64,000 nt of DNA from NCBI GenBank assembly GCA_003339415.1, contig PDHQ01000035.1:6249-70248 (forward strand), read 5' to 3'. Each line of letters starts with the position of its first letter. The first letter of the stretch is position 1. The notes under the pieces were generated by a model. That model searched no databases. It was not told where the DNA came from and was given only the letters and a program-made list of their open reading frames with translations. Source of the DNA: Ophiocordyceps camponoti-saundersi (nom. inval.). Lineage: Eukaryota; Ascomycota; Sordariomycetes; Hypocreales; Ophiocordycipitaceae. Below, piece by piece: positions 51,633 through 62,052 of the stretch. The position numbers and the translations under genes were made by a program.

Positions 51633-53125
51633 ATGACCTTACTCCTCTTCCTCTTCCTCTCCTTGCTCATCCTCGCCAACCAGGGAGCAAGAGCACAAGA
51701 AAAATGCGAGCAGATCAAGGGGAATTGGTACTGTCGCCAGACGAATCACATTCATTACAAGGGCTTTCACGGCAGTGGCGCCTACGACGATGTTGTTTCC
51801 ATGCCCAAGAATGGTCAATGTGGCTTTGCGTCGAGGCCGTATCGAGGTCGGCTCGCACCGTTAGACGAAGACGTGAGTGTTTACATACTTCATCTCGTCC
51901 ATACATTAGTACTGATGATGGGGAAATCTAATCTTTCTTACCCAATCAGCTGTCGATTCATGTTCGCGGCCCTTGTCACCTCGCCGCCGCCGCAGTCTAT
52001 ACCCTGCCGAGGGAAGAAGAAGAAGTGAAACCCAAGTCTCACAAGCCGCGGAAGCGCTCTGAAGATGCCCTCAATGCCACCACCGACCGCGAGGGGGTCT
52101 CACCGAGGAACAGCAGTCTTCGTCACGGAACGGCGAAACGAGTCCGGCTTCCGGAACTGCCGCCCATCACCTCCCACGAGACCCCACCAACGCCGCCGCG
52201 TCGGACCGTTTACGCCCGCCGTCTGTCTCGGCCCCGCCACTCCGGGCCGAACCACATCACCGTCCACAAGGGCCAAGCCGATGAAGCCTGCGAACCCGAA
52301 GACTGGGAGCGAATCGCCTACTACAACGCCAGCCGCCAGGTAGTCCAGAACATGCGCTTCCTCGGCAACTACGGAGGCCAAAACTCGGGCGTCTTCGACT
52401 AGTGAGCATCACTCTCACCTTGTTCCTCCTCTCCTTTGCTGACAGCCGAAAAATAGTACGTACGGAAATTCCCTTTCCTACCTCAAAGCCGACGCAAGCG
52501 GCGGCGCAGCTTTGCCAGAGACGTTGAGAAACGCCGTCATCCCTTCCAGGAAAGAGTTCGCCATCTTCAGCGCCGAAAAGTGCGACAAGGCCAGCTGTGG
52601 CTTCTCTCGAGCTCATGATGTCGCCTATAGTCCGTCTCGTCTCCCCTTCATCTTCCCTTGTCGGAACTAACTCGCGTCGCAAAAGAGGGTTTCGGTGGTG
52701 CCGACAAAATCTTCCTCTTCCGTTTCAGTATGCCCCTCGACAACGATCGCGGCTTCAACGGTGACATGCCCGCCATATGGCTCCTCAACGGCCGCATCCC
52801 CCGTACCGTCCAGTATGGCAATTGCAGTTGTTGGACTTCAAAGTGCGGCGAGGTCGACCTCTTCGAAGCCCTCCACGCCGGCAGCGACCGGTGCAAAAGC
52901 ACCTTTCACATCAAGAACGGCGCTGGAAGCTCCGACTGGTTCAAGCGGCCCGTCGACAGATACATCACTCTTGCGGCCGTCTTCCACCACGAGACCGCCA
53001 GCGTTGTAATAAAGATCCTGCCGGACCACATCCACTTCGCCAAACACCTTGACGACAAGATGGTGCGCCGCTGGATGCGCACAGAGCCGCATCATACCCA
53101 CTGCGATTTCAAGGGTCGGTGCTGA
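51633..53125 (+). CDS. TOS1-like secreted cell-wall glycosidase-fold protein
   Basis: Four exons (51633-51872, 51950-52401, 52457-52629, 52686-53125) join to 434 residues. A signal peptide (MTLLLFLFLSLLILANQGARA) is followed by the DUF2403 domain (KGNWYCRQTNHIHYKGFHGSGAY, APLDEDLSIHVRGPC), a variable Arg/Pro/Ser-rich linker, and the DUF2401/TOS1 domain: NMRFLGNYGG, SGVFDYTYGNSLSY, a GFGGADKIFLF strand and DMPAIWLLNGRIPRTVQYG, with CSCW. GEVDLFEAL carries the GH16-type E-x-D-x-x-E motif (E344, D346, E349), so beta-1,3-glucan hydrolysis or remodelling in the wall is plausible. The exon 3 donor (GTCCGT) is non-consensus; the acceptor is fixed by the AYKGFGG join. A further C-terminal intron cannot be excluded. 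Confidence 0.88.
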
Positions 53126-53290
53126 TACCCGTCTTTGTCTTTTCTTTCCTTCCTGTATTTGCCTTCTCTTCTCCTTCGTTGCGTGTTTTGCAGATACCCC
53201 CGGCGCTTGGCGTTTGGATAGCCGGAAAAGATAGCACCAAGTTAGTTATAATGCATAATAAAGACTGCCGTTGTCGGTCTCGTCCAGAAA

Positions 53291-55430
53291 CTAGCCGCCT
53301 TCTTCTCCAGGGACCCGCGGCTTCTCTTGCTTCGGACGCCTCTCCGAGATAGAGTCGTTAACCTGAGAGCCTTCCACCTTGACCGCCTCAGACGAAGGCT
53401 CGCCTCCTGCAGCTTCGCGAACTGGGCCCTCGTGCTCGACACCTTCAGAATATCCTTCCTCGCCCTCCTGAGGAGCAGAGATGCCCACAACGTTGCGCAA
53501 CGTCCCGAAGCTTAAGCAGTCCCCGATGCGAGTCGCGCCAGAGAAGAGCATCACAAGCCGCTCAACCCCACAGCCCCAGCCTCCCGTGGGCGGAAGCCCG
53601 TAGTCCAGCGCCCTGATGTAGGACCTATCGAGGGGCGCCGTCACCCAGTCGTCGCAAGCGCGTCTTTGTGAGCGCGAATCCCGAGGATCGTCGCCCTCAT
53701 GCCTCTCCGGCTTCTCGCCCTGCGTGTCGTAGTAGCCATTTTCTTGGTCTCGTGGTCTTTCGGTCTCGTCCGAGATCCCGACACTGCCGTCAGGTTTGTT
53801 GACGAGACTGCGATGCAGGGCCAGTTTACGCCTCTGCTCGTAAGGGCTGTTCTCCTCTTCATACATGTTGGCCAGCTCCCTGCCGGAGACGAAGAGCTCG
53901 GCCCGAGCCGACACCAACTGGTAAGTCCGCGGACATAAGAAGCTCTTGGCCAGCGGCGACATGCACGAAGGGTGGTTGATTATGAAGACGGGCTCAGCCA
54001 TTGACATAGGCTCCAGATACTGGGCCGCCAGCTGATCTAGAAGCTTCGGTAGCGAATCCGCCGTCTGATCGCCCAAACTGATGTTGGTCATTTGCAGAAG
54101 CACCAACATCTCCGCCAAGGCACCTTCCGAGTTAAGCTTAGGGAGGCGAACTCCCATGGCCTCCTCGAGAGCAGGAACGAATTCAATCTGCTTAAAGGGC
54201 GGCTGAAACTTGGACAGGTCGATAGCCGGCAGCGAGACGAGCTCGGTCGAGATGACCTCTTTACAGTGTGCGGCCAGGCTGCAAATCAGCTCCTCCGTCT
54301 CCTTGATCAGGTTTTCGAGGTTGGTGTAGGCGCTGTAAAACTCGCACATGGTGAACTCGGGATTGTGCGAGGCATCAATGCCCTCGTTACGAAAGGCCGG
54401 GCCGATCTCGAAGACCTTGTCGAAGCCACCAACGACAAGCCGCTTGAGCCACAGCTCGGGAGCTACCCGGAGCGCCAGATCCTTCCTGCTCCGCACGGCA
54501 TTGGCCCTGGTTTGGAAAGGCCGGGCAATGGCGCCTCCAGCGTCTTCAGCAAGGATGGGCGTTTGCATCTCCAGGAAGCGTCTCGAGTGAAAGTGGTTGC
54601 GCATGTGGCGCGTGATTTCCGAACGCAGCCGAAGAATGTCCGTTGTGCCTCTGTTGACAAGCATGTCGACGTGACGCTCCTGGTCAGAAACTTTGGAAAC
54701 CTTCCGCGAGTCTGGTAGCTGGTCCATGCTCGGTGACAGCAGCTGTGGAATCGCGGTGGCCTCAATTGTGGGCTCACCAGTAAGGCTGCGAGTTGCACTG
54801 CCGGTGACAGCTGCGCGACGGGTCAGTGAAAGGTCAGGAAAGGAGCAGCATAACTGATTGCCACTTACATATGTGGTCTCCGACTTGAATTAACGAGCGG
54901 AGAAAGGCAAATTTATAGGCTCTCCTTGTCTTGAACGGCGTGATACGCTTCTTATTCAACATGACCTGCACCATCTGAAACTCGTTGACGATATCAAGAA
55001 AGATGAGTGAAGATCCATGCACCCTCTTAGACCGAACTCGACCCATCACCGTGACGGGCTCTTTCTTCTGGGAGTAGGCTTCGAATTTTTGGAGAAGCTC
55101 TGGAACAGACTTTAAATCATTCTGCGATTCAAGTCGAGGATAGTCATCGGGGTATAGCGGCTCGTCCGTCGTTCGATCAGCATCAATCCATGATAACCGA
55201 TGCTGTCTGAAAGGCGTATGATCTTGAAGAATAGGGGTTCTTGGTGCATCTTCCGACGGCCCAGAAGAGCCATCATCATCATCATTGCCCGACGGCCCCG
55301 TGGCTAGAGCCCGACCAGGAGCGCAGCGGAACAGTTCGCTCGGCGTCGTCTCGCGTACGGGGCAGTTCCATTGCCGAAGGCCGCCGGCGCCGGTCCGACG
55401 CGCCAGTCGAAGGCATCCCCAGTAAATCAT
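53291..55430 (-). CDS. MSK1: Mitochondrial lysyl-tRNA synthetase (class IIb)
   Basis: Two exons (55430-54869, 54810-53291) give 693 residues; the join restores GDHI-SVTGSATRSLTGE. An Arg-rich, acid-poor N-terminus (LRLARRTGAGGLRQW) looks like a mitochondrial presequence. The OB-fold anticodon-binding domain (VMGRVRSKRVHGSSLIFLDI) precedes the class II catalytic core: RRFLEMQTPIL (motif 1 region), FRNEGIDASHNPEFTMCEFY (motif 2) and GWGCGVERLVMLFSG (motif 3). Lys-specific HPSCMSPLAK-type sequence is present. The C-terminal tail after RNVVG is acidic/polar and longer than usual. It charges mitochondrial tRNA-Lys. The first exon covers the presequence and OB fold. Confidence 0.93.
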
Positions 55431-57174
55431 GGCAGCTGCTAACCATGATCAGCATAAAAAGTACCTGGAAGGAGATTCCGGGTTTCCCAGAGTAAGGCGT
55501 GGCGCGGAATATCAGATATTTGCATGGTATTATCACGCACGGCAGGAAGCCGAGTCAATCGCAGCGGTTCTGAAGCGATATGCGATTTCATCAAGAGGAG
55601 GGGCGAGGAGTTAAAGGAAGAAGACAGGGTAGGAGACTCACATTCATGACCAAGGCTGGTGCAAGGACCAGAGACTATCAAGATGGAAACATATGTATGC
55701 AAGCTTCGATGGTCGTAGAAAAAAAATGCTCCGACTTCATAGAGAAGGAGAGACGAGCACGTGATATGCATCTGCTGGCTGCTATAATGTGCATACAGTC
55801 ACGTGGCCCCCTATCAACCACCTTTCGTGCTCATCAAGCTTGAGGTCTGTCTATCTCCTACGTTCTAGCCCCTGTCTCTTCCAAGTATCACTACATCTGC
55901 AGGCACCCAAGACACCCCTGAAAGCTCATGGAGAAATCCTCGAAATGCACTTCTACTCAGATGGAGAATTCGTGAAAGTGCATGAGGCTGGAGAGCTGGG
56001 TACGATAACACGGCAGGGAGGGTGAATTCCCAATACTGAAACAGCAAGCTTCCATCAAGGGCCAGAACTTGGAATTTGACTTGACTTCTTAGAATGACTT
56101 GGTGAAGATCCCAGCAGTTCGGCAAATGGATCCGTCAACCGTCTTCTGGGAAAAGGCCTTCTTGCCTTGGCTGAAATTGCCGCGGCCAAGACCTAGAAGT
56201 CGCTGGAGTACGACTGGTACTCTTCCGGAAGCTGCTGTCGTGCCATATCATGGTGGCCAGAAGAAACGATTGAAGACATCCAGCTTCATCATCAGCTGAG
56301 CTTTACAGAGCTTGTTGGTGGGTCTTGATACCGTGCAAGGACTGGTTCATAGTGTTCTAGGGGGGATGTTTAACGACGTTGACACCTGTATCAAGTCGGT
56401 CGTTATGAAAACGATTTATATCCATTGATTCCTGAAAGGTGGCATCTATGGCAAGGCCGATAAAGTATACAGAGTTTCCAGCCGTATCTTGAGCCTTTGA
56501 CCAGGTTCCTCACGCCATCCCCTGGCAGCAATGCCTACTTTCAAGCAGGGGGCAAGAAGCAGCCGGAGTTCGGTGCTGATTTCGCTGGACAGTTTATCTG
56601 TCCAGTCTGTCCCCCAGATCATCTGGGACATACTGTCTCCGGGGTCCGTCTCACAAGTTGGATGTCCGATGCCTTGAAGTGCGGAACCCTCAGTCAAGAG
56701 AAGCTGTGCAAATGTCTCTCCACGACCTGTCCAGGCTCTCAGAAGCAGCACTGCGCCTCTCAATATAAAAACAGCCCGTGATTCTTCGGCGGATTCTCCA
56801 TGTTGGGTTGCGATTTCGGACGGTTGGTCTTTTCGTCCTTCATGCTGGCGGCTAATACCGCTCCTCGAGCCATCCTGGGCTGTAACACGAGACATCATTA
56901 AAGAGAAGATAAAGTCTACCCGACCTATGGTGAGAATAAATATTTGTTTTCGATGCTGGAAACACTAATCTATTGAGCAGCACCACTGTCTGTTTCTATC
57001 ATAGACATCTAGTATCAGTAAATCCAGTCGTGGTTAACCATCTATCAAGTACACGGCACTCCCTATCGCGACCACCAAGACGCAAAAGCCAACGCAGAGT
57101 AAAACACAAAACATCAAGTCTATAGTTCTCAAGACCAAATTCCCCTCTATCACAACATTGTACAGGAAGCCTAT
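55431..57174. other. Intergenic, no supported gene
   Basis: 1.7 kb with short frames only (for example 56446-56898 minus and 56497-56781 plus), none with a domain. Frames near 56100-56330 give short coding-like fragments interrupted by stops; a decayed gene is possible but cannot be named. Confidence 0.4.
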
Positions 57175-58385
57175 CTACTCCATCTCAGCCAAGTACCGCT
57201 CCGCCTCAAGCGCAGCCATACATCCCGTTCCTACGAAAGAATGTCAGCCATAGTTGAAACAAAAGTGGACAAAAAGGCAACCGAGAAGACAAAGAAGACC
57301 CAAGATAATGACTCACCAGCGCTGGTAATGGCCTGTCGGTAGCGCTTATCCTGCACATCGCCCGCAGCAAACACGCCGGCGACGCTCGTACTGGCACTAC
57401 CCGGCGTCGTCACGATGTAGCCCTCGGCATCCATCTCGAGCTGACCCTTGACAAGCGCCGTGGCCGGGTCGTGACCGACGGCGTAGAACAGACCACTGGC
57501 CTCGACCACCTCCTCCTTGCCCGTGACGTTATCCTTGACGACGAGATGGCTCATGCAGCCATCGCCACCTGGCCCACGGATCTCCGTCGCCGAGGCATTG
57601 AACCGCACCGTCACCTTATCATGCGCCAACAGGCGCGAAGCCATCGTCTTGCTGGCGCGCAGGGCATCGCGGCGGACAAGGACGGTAACGTGGCTGGCGT
57701 ACTTGGTCAAGAAGGTCGCCTCCTCAGCAGCCGAGTCTCCGCCGCCGATGACGTAGAGAGGCTTATTGCGGAACAGTGGCAGCGCGCCGTCGCACACGGC
57801 GCAAGCAGAGATGCCCTTTTGCCAGTACTGCTCCTCACCCTTGAGATTGAGCCGACGCGCCGACGCGCCCGTGGCGACGACGACGGCGTCGGCCGTGTGC
57901 GTCTCATTCGGGCTGAACTCGGTGCTGTATCGGAACGGTCGTTGCGAGAGGTCCAGCTTCGTCACCGTCTCTGTAACGATCTTGGTGCCGAAACGCTCGG
58001 ACTGCGCGCGCATCTTGTCCTGAGACCATCATGTTAGGCTCGAACGAGATAGAGGGCACACAGGAGAGGAGGGCAGCTCACCATCAGCTCTTGGCCCATG
58101 ATGCCCTTGTCAAACCCCGGATAGTTTTCCACCTCTGTCGTCGTCGTCAACTGCCCGCCCGGTGCCGTGCCATTGGCCATGAAGCCCTCGTAAAGAATGG
58201 CTATCGCTGGTCAGCCATTTCTCTCTTCCACTGCTCAAGGACAACTCACGCTTCAGCTCCGCCCTGCTGAGATAGACGGCAGCCGTATGGGCTGCCGGCC
58301 CCGAGCCAATGACTATTTCCCGCGTCAGACGATCTCGGGCAAGAAGGGGGGGAACAAACGACGTACTGACGACTTTGCTGTGCAT
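57175..58385 (-). CDS. TRR1: Thioredoxin reductase (NADPH)
   Basis: Five exons (58385-58367, 58312-58250, 58200-58082, 58019-57317, 57230-57175) give 319 residues, exactly the usual length of fungal low-Mr TrxR. The FAD motif [22 protein letters not shown] spans exons 2-3. The redox pair is C140-A-V-C143 in [10 protein letters not shown], the NADPH motif is [12 protein letters not shown], and [21 protein letters not shown] plus [14 protein letters not shown] closes the FAD domain. The first exon is only 19 nt. It reduces thioredoxin with NADPH in the cytosol for ribonucleotide reduction, sulfate assimilation and peroxide defence. All junctions keep frame with standard GT..AG signals. Confidence 0.97.
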
Positions 58386-58903
58386 CTTTCTTGCCGGCTG
58401 CTGTTGCGCGCTCTGTTTCTTGAACCCAAAAGTCAAGGCAGCAGTGGAAAGTCCAGTGCTCGACCAAAGCGTCCGCCCAATCCGCGTGGCGTTCAGTTTG
58501 GCGGTTACGATGGATGGAGTTGCAGATATTCTTAATCGATCGAATCTTCTAGAGGCAAAGCTAGAGGTAGGGCTTGAAGGTTATCTGTCTCTGGAATCTG
58601 GATAGACGTGCGAGGTTGAAATTGGTTGCCACTTTTCTTGTTGACTAATCCATCATGAGGACCCGCTTCCAGAATCGTCTTCATCATTGCTCCATCTTAT
58701 CTCATCTCATCTCTCTCGTTTGACCGAACCCGAACCCTAGGGGCACTAAGCTACTTCTACATGTATGTACAAACCACCACCAACACATGTGTAGGGCGTG
58801 GTGTTTTTCACTGGGCTCTCATGATCTCGGCATGCTGCTTAATCCCTTGACCTTGGGAAGGACTTCCCTTGCCTAACCGGAACCCCTGCTTCCCTCTGGC
58901 TGC
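58386..58903. promoter_or_regulatory. TRR1 promoter region with a Yap1-like site
   Basis: TGACTAA at 58642-58648 matches a Yap1/AP-1 response element and lies about 260 bp upstream of the TRR1 start. In yeast TRR1 is induced by Yap1 and Skn7 under oxidative stress. One 7-bp match is weak evidence. The region also contains the VPS53 3' side. Confidence 0.35.
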
Positions 58904-61423
58904 CTACCGTTGCTGCCTCTCCTCGGCGCCAACGCTGCCATCCCGCTTCCCAAATCGCGCCCCCAGCCCCCCAAAGTCCTTCTTGAAAAACTTGCCTATA
59001 TTTCGCAGGTTCTCGTTCATCGTCGCCTTCTCCACCCCACTGGGCACCGCCGCCGCCGCCGCGCCACCGCCCATGTCCCTCGCCGCGCTCAGGAGCTTCT
59101 CCCCCAGAGAGCCACCATCCAAGGCCGCCGCGCTCATAGACCCGAGACCCGTACTGGACATCAGAGGCGTCAACAGCGCCGAACCCGCCACCAGCTTATT
59201 GTCGTTGGAACTGCCCTCGCGGTGGACGGCGAACAGCTCCATCAAGTGCGCCTGGTCCTTCTTCCGCACCCCCTTGAGCTCTAGGATTTTGCGAAAGTTG
59301 CTGTCGGACCGGTCGGCGATGTGAATCAGATACGCCTGCACCAGCCCCTCCGGAGGCGAGGCTCGGACTTGCAGCGTCTTGAGCAGCGGGTCCATCCGGT
59401 TCATCGACTGCTCCACGCGCCGCACGAAGCTCGACGGTGCCGCCTGCGCGTTGTGATGCGACAGCAGCTTCCCAAACGACTTTGTGAGCGCGTACTTGTC
59501 GACGAGCATCTGTCGTCGGTTGAACGTCTCCGTCAGTGATCGACTTCTCCTTCAAAACAGGAAACTTCTCCTTCAAAACAGGAAAAGGTGCTGCCTTACC
59601 TGCTGCGCGCCGACCTCGGATATGGGCCGGCATTGCACCATGTTGTTGATGAAGGTCGTCGCCAGGTGCTCCACCAGGTGGTCGCAAAAGGCTCTCGCGT
59701 ACTGCTGCTTCGTCACGACGGCCAGAATCTCTCGTGCCTTGTCGTCGACGTGCTCAACTAGCTCTCCGACGTACGAGCTCTGGTCGCCTGCGCTGTCCAT
59801 GCTGCTCCAATTGGTATTCCTCATCTCTCGCCAGACGCCTTCGCAGTCCAGCTCTACCATGTGTACCAGTGCCAGCACCGCAGCGCTCGCCACACCCAGA
59901 AAGGCGTCCGACTGCGACGTCAGATCCACCTTGGGCGCGAGCTCGCTATCGATCCGCTTCTTTATATTGTCCTCTAGTTGGTTGGTGTTGACGTGCCAAA
60001 AGTCGGCCGTGTTTAGAACCAGCACCGCATCCTGCACCGACGGCCCGCTCCCCTGCAGCTTGTGCAGCAGCACCTGCTGCGCGTACTCGTCCAAGTATTT
60101 GGCCAGCGTCTTGGAGAGGTCTAGCAGGCTCTCGTTGGGCGACAGCCTTGCGCACTGGGAGAGGGTGAGCTTGTAGAAGTGGAACAGCTCGATGGCCGAC
60201 GTCATAACCGCCTGCGGCGAGAATTCTTCTCCCGGGGGCAGCGGTGGCTGGCTACGGTACTTGGGCATCATCGACGCCAGCTGTCTGTCCTGCGACTCGA
60301 CCCAGAGGCTGAGGTAGGGCTCGAAGGCGACAGATATGAGCCCTCCGAAGTTTTGCGTCCTCTCCTCCACCGAACTGAGCGTATCGATGCTGGCGCGCGC
60401 CTCGCTTGAGAAGCGCTTCTCCAGGCCCTGCTCAAAGTCGAGCGTCTCCTGCAGACAGCTGAGGAGCAGGTTGACGTCGGCCTTGTTGCCGTCGGCGCGG
60501 CGCATGCTCCGCTCCAGGATGCCCCTAAAGTCGTCTCGCGTACCCTCGCAAAAGGCCGTAGCTAACAGTTCGCTGATGCGCCAGTGCGCGGGGAAGAGCA
60601 TGGCGTGGTCGTCCTCGTGCCTCTTCATCATGCGTTTGAACCAGGCATAGCGTCGGCCGATGTTGTCGAGGCTTCCGGCCTCGTCGTTGCCTCGGAACAG
60701 CTGGCGGTATTCGCGGAGCTCTGTGTTAACGTACCAGGTCGTGAGGCGCGACTTGGCCGCGTCGCCCAGGGCATCCATGACGTAGCAGGCCTCGACCAGC
60801 GTAGCCTTGTTGGCCGCCACCTCGGCCTTGGCGAAAGCCATCTCGAAGTCCTCGCAGATCTGCTCGAGGAGCTGGCGCTGCAGCTCCGATACCTCGCGAC
60901 TCAGCGTCGCAATCTGCTCGATGCTCCGATAGCTGTTGAAGTGTCTCATGAGCTGGACGACGGCCTGAAGGAGGCCGGCGCATTCGCGGTACTGACGCGC
61001 CTTGGCCAAGCCTCGTAGCTGCTCGTAGGCTGTCGTCAACATCTGAAGCCTCTTGAGCGCCGTCATACTGAGCGTCAGGTTCCGCTTCGTGCCGTCCAGT
61101 CGTTTGATGTCGGCAGTCATCGACGTGATGTTCTGCTCCGTTTCGATGGCCCTAGACCGCACCGTCTCGATCTTGCGGAAGAGTTGGGCCAGCTCTAATT
61201 GTGCCGACTGCATCCGCTCGAGACTCGAATCCGGCTTGTAGGCTTGCGCCGACTCGAGCGCCTCGATTTCGTCCGTCAGCTGCTTCTGCCTCGCCCGCAG
61301 CGTCTGCGACACCTGGCTTATCGACGAGATGGCGGACGGCTGTGAGAATAGCAGGTTGAGATGGTCCATGGCATCGTAGTCGGCTGCGTCTAGAGGCAGG
61401 GCCTCTCCCAAGCCCCCGTTCAT
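58904..61423 (-). CDS. VPS53: VPS53, GARP tethering complex subunit
   Basis: Two exons (61423-59600 and 59509-58904) give 809 residues. The start at 61423 (MNGGLGEALPLDAADYDAMDH) is favoured because Vps53 proteins begin a few residues before the DYDxxxHLNxLFSxPS motif; an in-frame ATG at 61504 would add 27. The coiled-coil N-terminus (ISQVSQTLRARQKQLTDEIE) and helical body with QYRECAGLLQAVVQLMRHF match the Vps53 family, and the C-terminal exon (PSSFVRRVEQSMNRMDPLLK, SNFRKILELKGV) is its conserved end. GARP tethers endosome-derived vesicles at the trans-Golgi. The intron (59599-59510) carries a 21-bp tandem duplication. Confidence 0.92.
59543..59584. repeat. 21-bp direct tandem duplication in the VPS53 intron
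   Basis: ACTTCTCCTTCAAAACAGGA plus A is repeated twice without gap. It lies within the 90-nt intron, which would be about 69 nt without the duplication. Confidence 0.9.
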
Positions 61424-62052
61424 CCTCAGTCGGTCGGTGTTGGCAGCATAGAAGAAGAGCAAGCTGGAACCAGCAGGCGCAAGAAGCTCATATCTCCGGA
61501 ACAATTCGCGGGCCGATACTGTCGTCAGTCAGTCATTAAACACGCCAGCCCCCTGCTCCGTCTTAGAGTCATCCAAAGGTGGTAGGCAAAGGATTCATAG
61601 AAGATACATACATACATAGGTAGGTGATGATAATTCAAGACTCGATGCTCAAGAGCGCCTGTCTCCCCATGATGACGATATGACCGACTTCGGCTACCTA
61701 TTTACTTATGTAAACCCCTCGCACTCCACCTTCGTGCTTCCCCCTCACGCTTGCAGCACCGCCAACCAACCGACAACCCTACGAGGGATTGCAGGCTAAC
61801 ATACGGATACATACAAATCAACTACATACCTGTAGTGATGCAGAACTGTGCTGAACCATAGCCGCTATGTCATTTTGATCTCCTTCCGAACATCGTCATA
61901 TGCTGTCGCCAGCTGCTTCAGCGGCCCTCAATCGCTGACCTCGCCTTCTTCTCCCCCGAGTCCCTTTCCTCGCTCCCTCTGCCGGTGTACCGCTTGCATC
62001 AGCACCTATTGTCGCGGCGTCGAAGTTGCGCGATGGGTGGCTAGTGTGTCCT
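61424..62052. other. Short intergenic region
   Basis: VPS53 leader (minus) and the 3' side of the edge gene, with ATACATACATAGGTAGG microsatellite near 61609. No gene. Confidence 0.5.

Noticed and set aside
56446..56898. 150-residue minus-strand frame and overlapping 94-residue plus frame
   Set aside because: Neither shows a family motif; overlapping frames of this length occur throughout the window by chance.
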